Origin: Alteromonas_F sp964429915
GTDB lineage: Bacteria > Pseudomonadota > Gammaproteobacteria > Enterobacterales > Alteromonadaceae
Assembly: GCA_964429915.1 (NCBI GenBank)
Contig: CAYSDZ010000005.1
Span: 71,815-135,814, forward strand
Length of the DNA: 64,000 nucleotides
Reading direction: 5' to 3'
The notes beneath the pieces are model-generated. The model was not told the DNA's origin. It did not search any database and saw nothing but the letters and a program-made list of their open reading frames with translations. The translations under genes were made by a program, and so were the position numbers. The first letter of the stretch is position 1, and each line of letters opens with the position of its first letter. This document shows positions 43,006-51,812 of the stretch, piece after piece.

Positions 43006-43731
43006 ATGAGCAAAGCCGCTGCTTATCAGCAGCCGTCTGACAAAAATTTACTCGTCGAGCAGCACGCTCCGCTCGTAAAGCGAATTGCACATCATTTAAT
43101 GGCTAGGTTACCGGCAAGTGTAATTGTAGATGACTTAATTCAGTCTGGAATGATTGGATTGCTTGAAGCAGCTAGAAATTTTGATGGTTCAAAAGGGGCG
43201 AGTTTCGAGACGTTCGCTGGCATTCGAATACGTGGTGCAATGTTAGATGAAATACGCAAAGGAGATTGGACACCGCGTTCTGTACACAAGAACAGCCGTG
43301 CGATCACCGATGCGATAAATCAAGTTGAGCGGGAAACAGGTAGAGATGCTCGCGATTCTGAGATTGCAGAAAAGCTAAATGTTAGCTTAAATGAATACCA
43401 TAGCATGTTAAATGACGTAAATGTTGGCAAGTTAGTTGGTATAGAAGATTTGGGAATTTCTGAGGATGTACTATCATCAGAACAAGAGAAAGGTAGTGAT
43501 AGTCCTTTAGAAGACTTGATGCAAGGTGCGTTTCAAAAAGCGCTAGCGCACGCAATAACCACATTACCAGAGAGAGAGGCAATTGTTTTGTCACTGTACT
43601 ACGATGAAGAACTGAACTTGCGCGAAATTGGAGAGGTGCTGGAAGTCAGCGAATCCAGAGTCAGTCAGATTCACAGTCAGGCTATGTTAAAACTTAAATC
43701 TCGAATGCAAGCATGGCAACAAAACAATTAA
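43006..43731 (+). CDS. fliA: FliA, sigma-28
   Basis: 241 aa from ATG 43006, with a GTG three bases earlier. Sigma regions are visible: region 2 VDDLIQSGMIGLLEAARNFD and FETFAGIRIRGAMLDEIRKGDW, region 3 SRAITDAINQVERETGRDA, and region 4 LPEREAIVLSLYYDEELNL with SESRVSQIHSQAMLKL. It directs late genes such as flagellins and chemotaxis and is held back by FlgM, not encoded here. It follows flhG by five bases. Confidence 0.95.
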   Translation: MSKAAAYQQPSDKNLLVEQHAPLVKRIAHHLMARLPASVIVDDLIQSGMIGLLEAARNFDGSKGASFETFAGIRIRGAMLDEIRKGDWTPRSVHKNSRAITDAINQVERETGRDARDSEIAEKLNVSLNEYHSMLNDVNVGKLVGIEDLGISEDVLSSEQEKGSDSPLEDLMQGAFQKALAHAITTLPEREAIVLSLYYDEELNLREIGEVLEVSESRVSQIHSQAMLKLKSRMQAWQQNN

Positions 43732-43770
43732 ATAACGAATCACACAATAACATCCTCATCGGAGGCGGCA

Positions 43771-44154
43771 TTGGATAAAAGTATGAAGATTCTTGTTGTA
43801 GACGATTTTTCTACAATGAGACGAATAATTAAAAACCTTTTGAAAGATTTGGGCTTTTCAAATATTCAGGAAGCAGACGACGGAAGTACGGCTCTGCCTA
43901 TGCTGCAACAAGGCGATTTTGATTTTGTTGTAACAGACTGGAACATGCCGGGCATGCAGGGTATCGACTTGCTAAGAGAAATACGCAAAGACGATAAACT
44001 TAAGCACATGCCAGTGTTAATGGTGACAGCTGAAGCCAAAAAAGAACAAATTGTTGCTGCCGCTCAAGCAGGCGTAAATGGTTACGTTGTGAAACCGTTT
44101 ACAGCAGCTACACTTAAAGAAAAGTTAGACAAAATTTTCGAACGACTTGGTTAA
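43771..44154 (+). CDS. cheY: CheY, chemotaxis response regulator
   Basis: 127 aa from TTG 43771, whose distance of five bases from GGAGG is right; the ATG 12 nt later is too far. Asp11/Asp12 and Asp56 (VVTDWNMPG), Thr in MVTAEAK and Lys in YVVKPF make a complete receiver. KILVVDDFSTMRRIIKNLL is the usual CheY start. It binds FliM when phosphorylated by CheA. Confidence 0.95.
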   Translation: MDKSMKILVVDDFSTMRRIIKNLLKDLGFSNIQEADDGSTALPMLQQGDFDFVVTDWNMPGMQGIDLLREIRKDDKLKHMPVLMVTAEAKKEQIVAAAQAGVNGYVVKPFTAATLKEKLDKIFERLG

Positions 44155-44184
44155 GTAGCGCACTTATCAATACAGGAATCCTGG

Positions 44185-44937
44185 ATGATAGATAATAACA
44201 ACAATGTGCCTATTTCCCTTGAAGAGGCAAAACAATTAGTTTCGTATTTGGAAGAAGGTGACAACGAGTCAGCGAGTGCTCTTTTAGAAGCGGTTTCGAT
44301 GAAAGAATCTATTGAGCTGTTCGCGGAAGTAGGCAAATTGACTCGGCAACTTCACGATTCACTCAACAACGTCCAGATTGACGAACGTATTGCCGATTTA
44401 GCGTCTGAAGAGATTCCTGACGCAAAAAGTCGACTCACCTATGTGATTGAAGAAACCGAAAAAGCGGCCAATACTACGATGGATGCGGTTGAGGCAAGTA
44501 TGCCAATTGCAGAAAGCCTGTCAGAAAGAATTGAGAAAATTCAGCCTGAATGGCAAAAACTGATGACTCGGCAGATAAAGCTAGAAGAATTTAAACCGCT
44601 TTGTCACGACTTAAATCACTTTTTGAGCGAAGCCTCGCAGGAGTCCGATAAACTCATGAGTTTGTTAACCGAAGTGTTGATGGCTCAAGGTTATCAAGAC
44701 TTAACAGGCCAAGTCATTCGCAGAGTGATTGAGTTAGTAAAAGAAGTCGAAGACAGCCTCGTTAATATGCTCACAATGTTTGGCGGAGAGCCCGATTCTG
44801 TGGCAACTGAGAAAAAAGCCAAAAAGTCTGTGGATAGTGAAAGCCCTGAGGGTCCGATTATCGACGCAGATAAAAGAGACGACGTGGTGAGTGGTCAAGA
44901 CGATGTAGACGATTTGTTGTCTAGCTTAGGGTTTTAG
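44185..44937 (+). CDS. cheZ: CheZ, CheY-P phosphatase
   Basis: 250 aa, mostly helical. The active-site helix contains EVLMAQGYQDLTGQVIRRV, with the conserved Gln and Asp, and the C-terminal CheY-binding peptide is DDVDDLLSSLGF. It removes phosphate from CheY. Encoded just after cheY with 30 nt between them. Confidence 0.93.
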   Translation: MIDNNNNVPISLEEAKQLVSYLEEGDNESASALLEAVSMKESIELFAEVGKLTRQLHDSLNNVQIDERIADLASEEIPDAKSRLTYVIEETEKAANTTMDAVEASMPIAESLSERIEKIQPEWQKLMTRQIKLEEFKPLCHDLNHFLSEASQESDKLMSLLTEVLMAQGYQDLTGQVIRRVIELVKEVEDSLVNMLTMFGGEPDSVATEKKAKKSVDSESPEGPIIDADKRDDVVSGQDDVDDLLSSLGF

Positions 44938-44949
44938 GGGAATAACGAC

Positions 44950-47196
44950 ATGTCTTTCGATGTAGATGAAGAAATTCTTCAGGATTTTTTAGTTGAAGCA
45001 GGTGAGATATTAGAGCAACTGCAAGAGCAGCTTGTCGATCTCGAAAACAATCCTGAAGATGCCGATCTGCTTAACGCCATATTTCGCGGTTATCATACGG
45101 TAAAAGGCGGAGCAGGGTTTTTGTCTCTCACTGAGCTGGTTGAAATATGCCACGGTGCAGAGAACGTGTTTGACGTAATGAGAAACGGTCAACGCACACT
45201 CACACCTGAATTGATGGACGTCATTCTTCAAGCAACCGATGTGGTTGTAGACATGTTTGAGCGTGTGAAATCGCAGCAACCTCTAGAGCCAGCAGACCGC
45301 CAGCTTATCGATATTTTACATAAACTCAGTCAGCCCGAATCGCCTGATGAAGCCATTTTCGACAACAGCGCTGAACCTGCTCCCGCCGCACCCGAGCCCG
45401 CGCCCGAGCCGAAACCTGAGCCCGTAGCACCTTCAGAGCCTGTGGCAGAGAGTGACGGTGATTCCAGTATTGATGAAATTACCGAGGATGAGTTTGAGGC
45501 GTTGCTAGATGAACTTCATGGCACGGGTGGTGCGCCTAATAAAACGACAACGATAGAAAAACCGGCTGAACCTAAATCAGAACCCAAGGCAGAATCACGT
45601 GCCGATTCTGACGATATTACTGATGAAGAATTCGAAGCGTTGCTAGATGATTTACACGGTAAAGGCAAGTTTGGCGGTGATTCAGCAGAATCAGACGTGT
45701 CTGCTAGTGAAGCGAATCAAACCGATGACGATGAAATCACAGACGATGAATTCGAGGCATTACTTGACGAGTTACATGGTTCAGGAAAAGGACCAGCCAG
45801 TGCACAGCCATCCGCATCTCAAGCAAAAACACCCGAACAACCAAAAGCAGAGGCCAAGCCGACAGCGAAGCCCGAAGCAAAACAGTCGCAACCAGTAAAA
45901 GCTGAGCCGAGCAAAGCTGCAGCGCCATCTGAGCCGGCTAAGCCAGAAAAAGCACAGGCAGCTGCGCCTAGGGCAGCGGCGAAGAAAGACGACAAAAAGC
46001 CTGCGGCTGCTGCGCCCGCTGCCGAGACAACCGTTAGAGTTGACACCAAGCGGCTCGATCAAATAATGAATATGGTCGGCGAGTTGGTATTGGTTAGAAA
46101 CCGATTGCTGAGCCTAGGGATCAACGTAGCTGATGAATCGATGGGCAAAGCCATTGCCAACCTAGATGTAGTAACGGGTGATTTACAAGGCGCGGTAATG
46201 AAAACGCGAATGCAGCCCATTAAGAAAGTGTTTGGGCGCTTCCCACGCGTTGTTCGAGATTTAGCACGCTCCCTCAAAAAAGAAATCACTTTGGAGCTTC
46301 AGGGTGAAGAGACAGATTTAGATAAAAATTTAGTAGAAGCACTGGCCGATCCGCTTGTTCACTTAGTTAGAAACTCCGTTGATCACGGTATCGAAATGCC
46401 TGATGACAGGGCCGCAGCGGGCAAGCCTAGAATGGGAACCGTTACCTTAGCCGCGTCGCAAGAAGGCGATCATATTTTACTCACCATCGAAGATGATGGT
46501 AAGGGTATGGACGCTGAAAAACTAAAAGAAATCGCAATTAACCGTGGCGTGTTAGATGTTGATGCAGCGGCAAGAATGTCTGATGTGGAAGCGTTTAATT
46601 TGATTTTCGCCCCCGGATTTTCGACTAAGACTGAAATCAGTGATATTTCTGGTCGTGGTGTCGGAATGGACGTGGTTAAAACAAAGATTAATCAGCTAAA
46701 TGGTACGATTAATATCGACTCGCAATTAGGCAAAGGAACGCGCCTCGATATTAAAGTGCCTTTGACATTAGCTATTTTACCTACACTTATGATTATCGTG
46801 GGTGGACAAACATTTGCATTGCCCTTGGGCGCAGTGAACGAAATCATTAATGCGGATCCAAGTAAAACGAATACGGTTGATGGGCAGTTAACGATGATTG
46901 TGCGCTCTAAAGCCATTCCACTATTTTACTTGGGTGAGTGGTTGGTGAGAGACCCTAACCACGTTGTGGATAAAGATAAAGGGCATGTTGTCGTAGTACA
47001 AATTGGCACGCGTCAAGTTGGGTTTGTTGTCGATGCACTGATAGGTCAAGAGGAAGTGGTGATCAAACCGCTTGACGCCTTGCTTCAGGGCACACCTGGA
47101 ATGGCTGGAGCAACGATTACCTCAGATGGGGGGATTGCTCTAATTTTAGATATTCCTAGTTTGCTTAAGCGGTATGCTAAAAAGCCGCTAAAATAA
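44950..47196 (+). CDS. cheA: CheA, chemotaxis kinase with triple FliM-like linker repeats
   Basis: 748 aa. The P1 domain carries His49 in FRGYHTVKGGAGFLS. The linker at 176-192, 222-238 and 262-278 has three copies of [E/D]ITxxEFEALLD[D/E]LHG, in place of a recognisable P2. An Ala/Pro/Lys-rich stretch follows to about 345, then P3 (RLDQIMNMVGELVLVRNRLL), P4 ATPase with LVRNSVDHGIE, DDGKGMD and GRGVGMDVV, and the P5 CheW-like domain. It autophosphorylates on His49 and passes phosphate to CheY and CheB. The repeats resemble FliM's CheY-binding start DEIDALLHG. Confidence 0.95.
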   Translation: MSFDVDEEILQDFLVEAGEILEQLQEQLVDLENNPEDADLLNAIFRGYHTVKGGAGFLSLTELVEICHGAENVFDVMRNGQRTLTPELMDVILQATDVVVDMFERVKSQQPLEPADRQLIDILHKLSQPESPDEAIFDNSAEPAPAAPEPAPEPKPEPVAPSEPVAESDGDSSIDEITEDEFEALLDELHGTGGAPNKTTTIEKPAEPKSEPKAESRADSDDITDEEFEALLDDLHGKGKFGGDSAESDVSASEANQTDDDEITDDEFEALLDELHGSGKGPASAQPSASQAKTPEQPKAEAKPTAKPEAKQSQPVKAEPSKAAAPSEPAKPEKAQAAAPRAAAKKDDKKPAAAAPAAETTVRVDTKRLDQIMNMVGELVLVRNRLLSLGINVADESMGKAIANLDVVTGDLQGAVMKTRMQPIKKVFGRFPRVVRDLARSLKKEITLELQGEETDLDKNLVEALADPLVHLVRNSVDHGIEMPDDRAAAGKPRMGTVTLAASQEGDHILLTIEDDGKGMDAEKLKEIAINRGVLDVDAAARMSDVEAFNLIFAPGFSTKTEISDISGRGVGMDVVKTKINQLNGTINIDSQLGKGTRLDIKVPLTLAILPTLMIIVGGQTFALPLGAVNEIINADPSKTNTVDGQLTMIVRSKAIPLFYLGEWLVRDPNHVVDKDKGHVVVVQIGTRQVGFVVDALIGQEEVVIKPLDALLQGTPGMAGATITSDGGIALILDIPSLLKRYAKKPLK

Positions 47197-47215
47197 ACGA
47201 GAAAGGGACGAGTTA

Positions 47216-48334
47216 ATGGCATTTAAAGTGCTTGTGGTAGATGACTCGGCATTTTACAGACGAAGCCTGCGAAAAATCTTAGAAGAAGACCGTATGCTTA
47301 CCGTGATAGGAGAAGCCTCTAACGGAAAAGAGGCTATTCAGCTTATCCAATCTTTGTCTCCCGATGTTGTCACCATGGATGTGGAAATGCCAGTGATGGA
47401 TGGTATTTCAGCGGTTAGGCGGATTATGAATGAATGTCCGGTTCCCATTCTCATGTTCTCGTCTCTTACCCACGACGGCGCTACTGCAACCTTAGATGCG
47501 TTGGATGCAGGTGCGCTTGATTTTTTACCAAAAAAATTTGAAGATATCTCGGAAAATAAGCAAGACGCCTTGCTGCAACTCAGAACTAAAGTTCGAATTG
47601 TCGCACGCCGCAAAGCCTACATGCGCCTCAGTAAAAAGAGTCATTTGCCATCGCCTAAATCTACAACCTTTATGCGAAGTAGTAGCATACTGACCGGGCA
47701 AAGCAATGTGTCTGAACAGGTGTCGGTTTCATCAGTCAGTGCGTCTGGGAAGACTTACCAATGTCTTGCTATTGGTTCGTCAACAGGCGGTCCAGTGGCA
47801 CTACAAACGATACTGACAAAGCTACCAAAATCGTTCCCGTTGCCTATTCTGGTTGTTCAACACATGCCAGGCTCGTTTACCGAAGCATTTGCAGAACGCC
47901 TAAATTCCTTATGCGCGATAGAAGTGGTGCACGCGGAAAGTGGTATGAAATTGGAGTCGGGTAAAGCCTACATCGCACCGGGAGGCATGCAAACCGAAGT
48001 GAGAGGATATGGCGAAAATGCCGCGATAACGGTACGAGACACCTTAGACAGTGAAAACCTAAACTACAAACCCTGCGTAGACTTAAGTTTTGAAAGTCTT
48101 GTGAATGTGTTTTCTGGTAAGGTGTTAGCCCTTATTTTAACGGGCATGGGTTCTGACGGCAAACAAGGATGTGAGAAACTCAAATCAGTAGGTGCAACGG
48201 TTTGGGCACAAGATCAATCCAGTTCTGTTGTGTATGGAATGCCACAAGCGGTAGCGTCGGCCGGTATCTCTGAAAAAAGTATAGGGCTTGAGCACATAGC
48301 CGATTGTCTTTTGTCGGAACTAGTCCAAACATGA
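47216..48334 (+). CDS. cheB: CheB, receptor methylesterase
   Basis: 372 aa. Receiver domain with Asp10/11 and Asp55 (TMDVEMPVMDG) and Lys in LPKKF. The C-terminal esterase has Ser in AIGSSTGGPVALQ, His in VVQHMPGSFTE and Asp in LTGMGSDGKQG, the catalytic triad. Phosphorylation by CheA activates removal of methyl groups from chemoreceptors. It overlaps the ParC-like gene by four bases. Confidence 0.94.
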   Translation: MAFKVLVVDDSAFYRRSLRKILEEDRMLTVIGEASNGKEAIQLIQSLSPDVVTMDVEMPVMDGISAVRRIMNECPVPILMFSSLTHDGATATLDALDAGALDFLPKKFEDISENKQDALLQLRTKVRIVARRKAYMRLSKKSHLPSPKSTTFMRSSSILTGQSNVSEQVSVSSVSASGKTYQCLAIGSSTGGPVALQTILTKLPKSFPLPILVVQHMPGSFTEAFAERLNSLCAIEVVHAESGMKLESGKAYIAPGGMQTEVRGYGENAAITVRDTLDSENLNYKPCVDLSFESLVNVFSGKVLALILTGMGSDGKQGCEKLKSVGATVWAQDQSSSVVYGMPQAVASAGISEKSIGLEHIADCLLSELVQT

Positions 48335-49110
48335 GCGGCATGCATGTTTGGACCGTCGCCAACCAAAAAGGAGGGGTGGGTAAAACGACAACCTCAGTGA
48401 CCTTGGGGGGTATACTAGCCCAGGCAAAAAAAAGAGTGTTGCTTGTTGATACCGACCCTCAGGCTTCATTAAGTTATTACTTCGGTATTGATTCAGAGGA
48501 ACTCACCGCATCTATTTATGATGTTTTCATTCAGGCCCCTGATTTGACGTTTGACGGCATCATGGATTGCCTTTGCTCTACCAAATTCGACAGCTTATTT
48601 ATCCTTCCCGCTACGATGAATGTGGCCACTCTAGATCGAACCTTAGGGGCCAAAAGTGGTATGGGCTTGGTGCTGTTTAAAGCCTTGAGCTTAATAGCCA
48701 AAGAGTTTGATTATGTGATTATTGATTGTCCTCCAGTGCTAGGCGTGCTGATGGTAAACGCCCTAGCCGCATGCGATAGAGTAATCATTCCCGTGCAAAC
48801 AGAATATTTAGCATTAAAAGGGCTAGATCGCATGATGCACACCTTGGAAATTATGAGTAAAACGCTGTCGAAACAGTTTAATTCAATTATTGTTCCTACC
48901 ATGTATGATAAACGCACTAAAGCTGCGCTTGAAGCCTACGATAAACTAAAAGAAGACTATGGCGACCAACTATGGGATCACACCGTTCCTATCGATACAC
49001 GATTTAGAGATGCCAGTCAGCAACAGACGCCCGCATCGCTTGCGTATCCAAAATGTAGAGGTGTGTTTGCCTACAAACGTTTATTAAAAGAGTTAGAGAA
49101 GAATCATTAA
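48331..49110 (+). CDS. parC: ParC-like ParA ATPase for polar chemotaxis arrays
   Basis: 259 aa from ATG 48331, overlapping the cheB stop as ATGA. Walker A NQKGGVGKTTTSVTLG, DTDPQASLSYYFG and IIDCPPVLGVLMVNAL mark the ParA family. In Vibrio the ParC member of this cluster places chemoreceptor arrays at the cell pole with ParP. Position between cheB and the next CheW-like gene supports that role rather than chromosome partition. Confidence 0.85.
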   Translation: MSGMHVWTVANQKGGVGKTTTSVTLGGILAQAKKRVLLVDTDPQASLSYYFGIDSEELTASIYDVFIQAPDLTFDGIMDCLCSTKFDSLFILPATMNVATLDRTLGAKSGMGLVLFKALSLIAKEFDYVIIDCPPVLGVLMVNALAACDRVIIPVQTEYLALKGLDRMMHTLEIMSKTLSKQFNSIIVPTMYDKRTKAALEAYDKLKEDYGDQLWDHTVPIDTRFRDASQQQTPASLAYPKCRGVFAYKRLLKELEKNH

Positions 49111-49844
49111 TGAGTAAACCAAAGCGTTTTGCAAACGAAGATGTAATGGAAACCTATTTGGGAAGTTTACTCGATGGGCACGACAACATTGATGAGCAAA
49201 AAGAACAGGCTGCTAAACTGCTATCTAATGTAGAGTTGATCGAGCTTCCTGTCAGCGAGCGCGCTGATGATCCTGTTGTAAAAGAGCCTGTTGTAAAAGA
49301 TCCTATTGTAAACGATATTGTTATAAAAGCTGCAGACGAGCGCAAAGCCGACAGTGATTTGCCTACGAATTCGCAAGCATTGCAAGCGTCGCTGGAGTCA
49401 ACGTTTCAAGCATTATTTTTTGACGTAGCTGGTTTAACCTTAGCTGTTCCATTGGTCACGTTGGGGGGAATTCATCAGCTTGATAAAGTTGGCCCTTTGT
49501 TTGGTAAGCCTGACTGGTTTATGGGCGTGATGCTTCACAGAGACGAAAAACTCAATGTGGTCAATACTGCAAAATGGGTAATGCCAGAAAAAACAACGCA
49601 AACATTGGAAGACGGGTTAAACTATAAGTATCTGATCATGCTGGCAGAAAGCCAGTGGGGTCTGGCGAGTGAAAACTTAGTCAATACGGTTACTCTGAAT
49701 AAGTCAGATGTCAAATGGCGAGACAACGACAGTAAACGTCCATGGTTAGCTGGAATGGTAAAAGAGAGAATGTGTGCTTTAATTGATGTATATCAGTTAG
49801 TATCTTTGCTTAACAAAGGCTTAAGCAGCGATTCACAAGACTAA
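49110..49844 (+). CDS. ParP-like protein with C-terminal CheW-type domain
   Basis: 244 aa. The N-terminal 90 residues are low-complexity with a repeated VVKEP/VVKDP/IVNDI pattern. From about residue 98 a CheW-like fold is seen (FFDVAGLTLAVPLVTLGGIH, FMGVMLHRDEKLNVVNTA, CALIDVYQLVSLL). ParP binds CheA and ParC and keeps arrays polar. The one-base overlap TAATG with the ParC-like gene supports coupling. It is shorter than Vibrio ParP, so the name is given only as a likeness. Confidence 0.78.
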   Translation: MSKPKRFANEDVMETYLGSLLDGHDNIDEQKEQAAKLLSNVELIELPVSERADDPVVKEPVVKDPIVNDIVIKAADERKADSDLPTNSQALQASLESTFQALFFDVAGLTLAVPLVTLGGIHQLDKVGPLFGKPDWFMGVMLHRDEKLNVVNTAKWVMPEKTTQTLEDGLNYKYLIMLAESQWGLASENLVNTVTLNKSDVKWRDNDSKRPWLAGMVKERMCALIDVYQLVSLLNKGLSSDSQD

Positions 49845-49859
49845 ATGGGAGTCGAATAA

Positions 49860-50351
49860 ATGAGTGACGATAGAAATACAGCCTCAGCAAGCGGTAACAA
49901 TGATGAAGTGTTGCAATGGGTAACCTATCGCTTGGGTGAGGAAACCTATGGTATTAACGTAATGCAAGTACAGGAGGTGTTGAGATACACCGAAATAGCA
50001 CCTGTGCCAGGCGCTCCCGATTATGTTATGGGAATTATAAATTTACGTGGCAACGTGGTTACCGTTATCGATACCCGCGCTCGTTTTGGTCTACCTTCCA
50101 GTGAAATGACCGACAACACGCGCATTGTGATCATTGAGTCAGACGAGCAGGTTGTCGGCATTTTGGTAGACAGTGTTGCCGAAGTTGTTTATCTGCGATC
50201 ATCTGAAATCGACAGTGCACCCAATGTTGGCACCGAGGAAAGTGCTAAATTTATTCAAGGTGTTTCAAATAGAGATGGTGAGCTACTTATTTTGGTTGAC
50301 CTTAACAAGCTACTCAGTGACGAAGAGTGGGAAGAAATCAGCAGTCTTTAA
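49860..50351 (+). CDS. cheW: CheW, receptor-kinase coupling protein
   Basis: 163 aa. After a short start, the complete CheW fold is clear: WVTYRLGEETYGINVMQVQE, VPGAPDYVMGIINLRGNVV and VIDTRARFGLP, then ILVDSVAEVVYLRSSEI. It links chemoreceptors to CheA. GGGAG lies upstream. Confidence 0.94.
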   Translation: MSDDRNTASASGNNDEVLQWVTYRLGEETYGINVMQVQEVLRYTEIAPVPGAPDYVMGIINLRGNVVTVIDTRARFGLPSSEMTDNTRIVIIESDEQVVGILVDSVAEVVYLRSSEIDSAPNVGTEESAKFIQGVSNRDGELLILVDLNKLLSDEEWEEISSL

Positions 50352-50360
50352 GTTGTTCTT

Positions 50361-50774
50361 TTGAGTTCCCACTTTATTCTTCTATTAGGTGCAGCAGCTT
50401 TGAGTATAAGTTTGTTTGCTGCACTGCTTGTTTGTGTTTTCTTTTTGCATAAAAAAGTAAATGCTTTAAAAGCCGAACTCGATGTTCAGCGAAAGCACAA
50501 TTTGCATATTCAAGTCGATATCGATACTTTATTTTCAGCATCAGAAGAAGTGAACGCGAACATACGCGCAGTACAAACGTCTATTGAACCCCTTCCTTCA
50601 AAAATTAATCAGTTAGAGGGTAACCTGCGCGAACAGCAAGCCGAAGACCCTCAAATCAAACTGTATCGAAAAGCCGCCAGTATGGCCTCTCAAGGTGCAT
50701 CTGCCGACGACATTGCATCGGAATGCGATTTGCCGTTGGCCGAAGCCAACGTGTTGGTGTCACTCAATAAGTGA
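50361..50774 (+). CDS. DUF2802 membrane-anchored protein
   Basis: 137 aa from TTG 50361. One membrane helix at residues 6-28 is followed by a coiled coil and a C-terminal DUF2802-like helix-turn segment (ASMASQGASADDIASECDLP). This family often ends flagellar/chemotaxis operons in Alteromonadales and Vibrio; its role is not known to me. It starts nine bases after the cheW stop. Confidence 0.75.
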   Translation: MSSHFILLLGAAALSISLFAALLVCVFFLHKKVNALKAELDVQRKHNLHIQVDIDTLFSASEEVNANIRAVQTSIEPLPSKINQLEGNLREQQAEDPQIKLYRKAASMASQGASADDIASECDLPLAEANVLVSLNK

Positions 50775-50787
50775 AAAAAATCTCTGA

Positions 50788-50811
50788 AGATGTTTAGACG
50801 TCTAGACGTAA
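50788..50811 (+). promoter_or_regulatory. MetJ operator, three met boxes
   Basis: AGATGTTT, AGACGTCT and AGACGTAA are three consecutive 8-bp boxes; the middle one is a perfect AGACGTCT. They lie about 64 nt before metA, where MetJ with S-adenosylmethionine would repress metA and probably metH. Confidence 0.88.
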
Positions 50812-50874
50812 ATAATTTGACTTTAAAGGCGAGTTTAATTACCTTTAGCCCCGTCTAAATTACCGGTTTTTTTT

Positions 50875-51810
50875 ATGCCTATTCGTATTCCAGAAGCATT
50901 GCCAGCACAACAACTGCTGCTGCGTGAAAATATTTTTGCAATGGATAATGCGCGTGCCGCCACGCAGGATATTCGTCCTTTAGAGGTGGGTATTTTAAAT
51001 TTAATGCCGAATAAAATTGAAACTGAAGTTCAATTGTTGCGTTTATTATCTAACACACCTCTACAAATCAACGTTGATTTGATCAGAATCGACTCCTTGG
51101 CACCGAAAAATACGCCGAAAGCGCACATGGATACTTTCTATACCTTGTTTGACGATGTGGCACATAAACGTTACGACGGATTAATTATTACCGGTGCTCC
51201 ACTCGCCATGATGTCATATACCGAAGTGAAGTATTGGGATAAAATTGCAATGGTGTTTGAATGGACAAAACGTCACGTACAATCAACTTTGTTTTTATGT
51301 TGGGCGGCGCATGCGGCAATGTATTATTTTCACGGCGTCAATAGAACACTACAGAAAAACAAAATTTCAGGTGTATTTTCTCATACCGTAAACGATTGCT
51401 TAGATGAATTAGTAAGAGGGTTTGACGATACATTTTATGCGCCTCATTCTCGTTTTGGTAATATCCGACCTGAACAATACAACGCCATTAATGGTTTGAA
51501 AGTGTTAGCAGCATCCGAAACGGCAGGCGCATATTTAGTTGCGTCTTCAGACAAGCGAACGGTGTTTGTTACAGGGCATCCAGAGTATGAACCGGACACT
51601 TTAAAAGATGAATACAATCGGGATTTACAAGAGGGATGCAACCCTTCCATACCCGAGCATTATTTTAAAGATAACGACCCCAACAACAAACCGATAGTGA
51701 ACTGGCGTTCACACGGCAATTTATTATATTCAAACTGGTTGAATTATTACGTGTATCAAACCACGCCATTCGATCTCAATGCAATTAGCCCAAGCAAGGA
51801 TATCGTATAA
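50875..51810 (+). CDS. metA: Homoserine O-acyltransferase (succinyltransferase family)
   Basis: 311 aa. It begins MPIRIPEALPAQQLL and has VGILNLMPNKIETEVQLLR, the catalytic Cys in LFLCWAAHAAMYYFHGV, and His in VTGHPEYEPDTL with the Glu nearby. It makes O-succinyl- (or acetyl-) homoserine, the first step from homoserine to methionine; acyl choice cannot be read by eye. No Shine-Dalgarno is obvious before the ATG, which follows a T-run. Control by the met boxes upstream is expected. Confidence 0.93.
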   Translation: MPIRIPEALPAQQLLLRENIFAMDNARAATQDIRPLEVGILNLMPNKIETEVQLLRLLSNTPLQINVDLIRIDSLAPKNTPKAHMDTFYTLFDDVAHKRYDGLIITGAPLAMMSYTEVKYWDKIAMVFEWTKRHVQSTLFLCWAAHAAMYYFHGVNRTLQKNKISGVFSHTVNDCLDELVRGFDDTFYAPHSRFGNIRPEQYNAINGLKVLAASETAGAYLVASSDKRTVFVTGHPEYEPDTLKDEYNRDLQEGCNPSIPEHYFKDNDPNNKPIVNWRSHGNLLYSNWLNYYVYQTTPFDLNAISPSKDIV

Positions 51811-51812
51811 TC

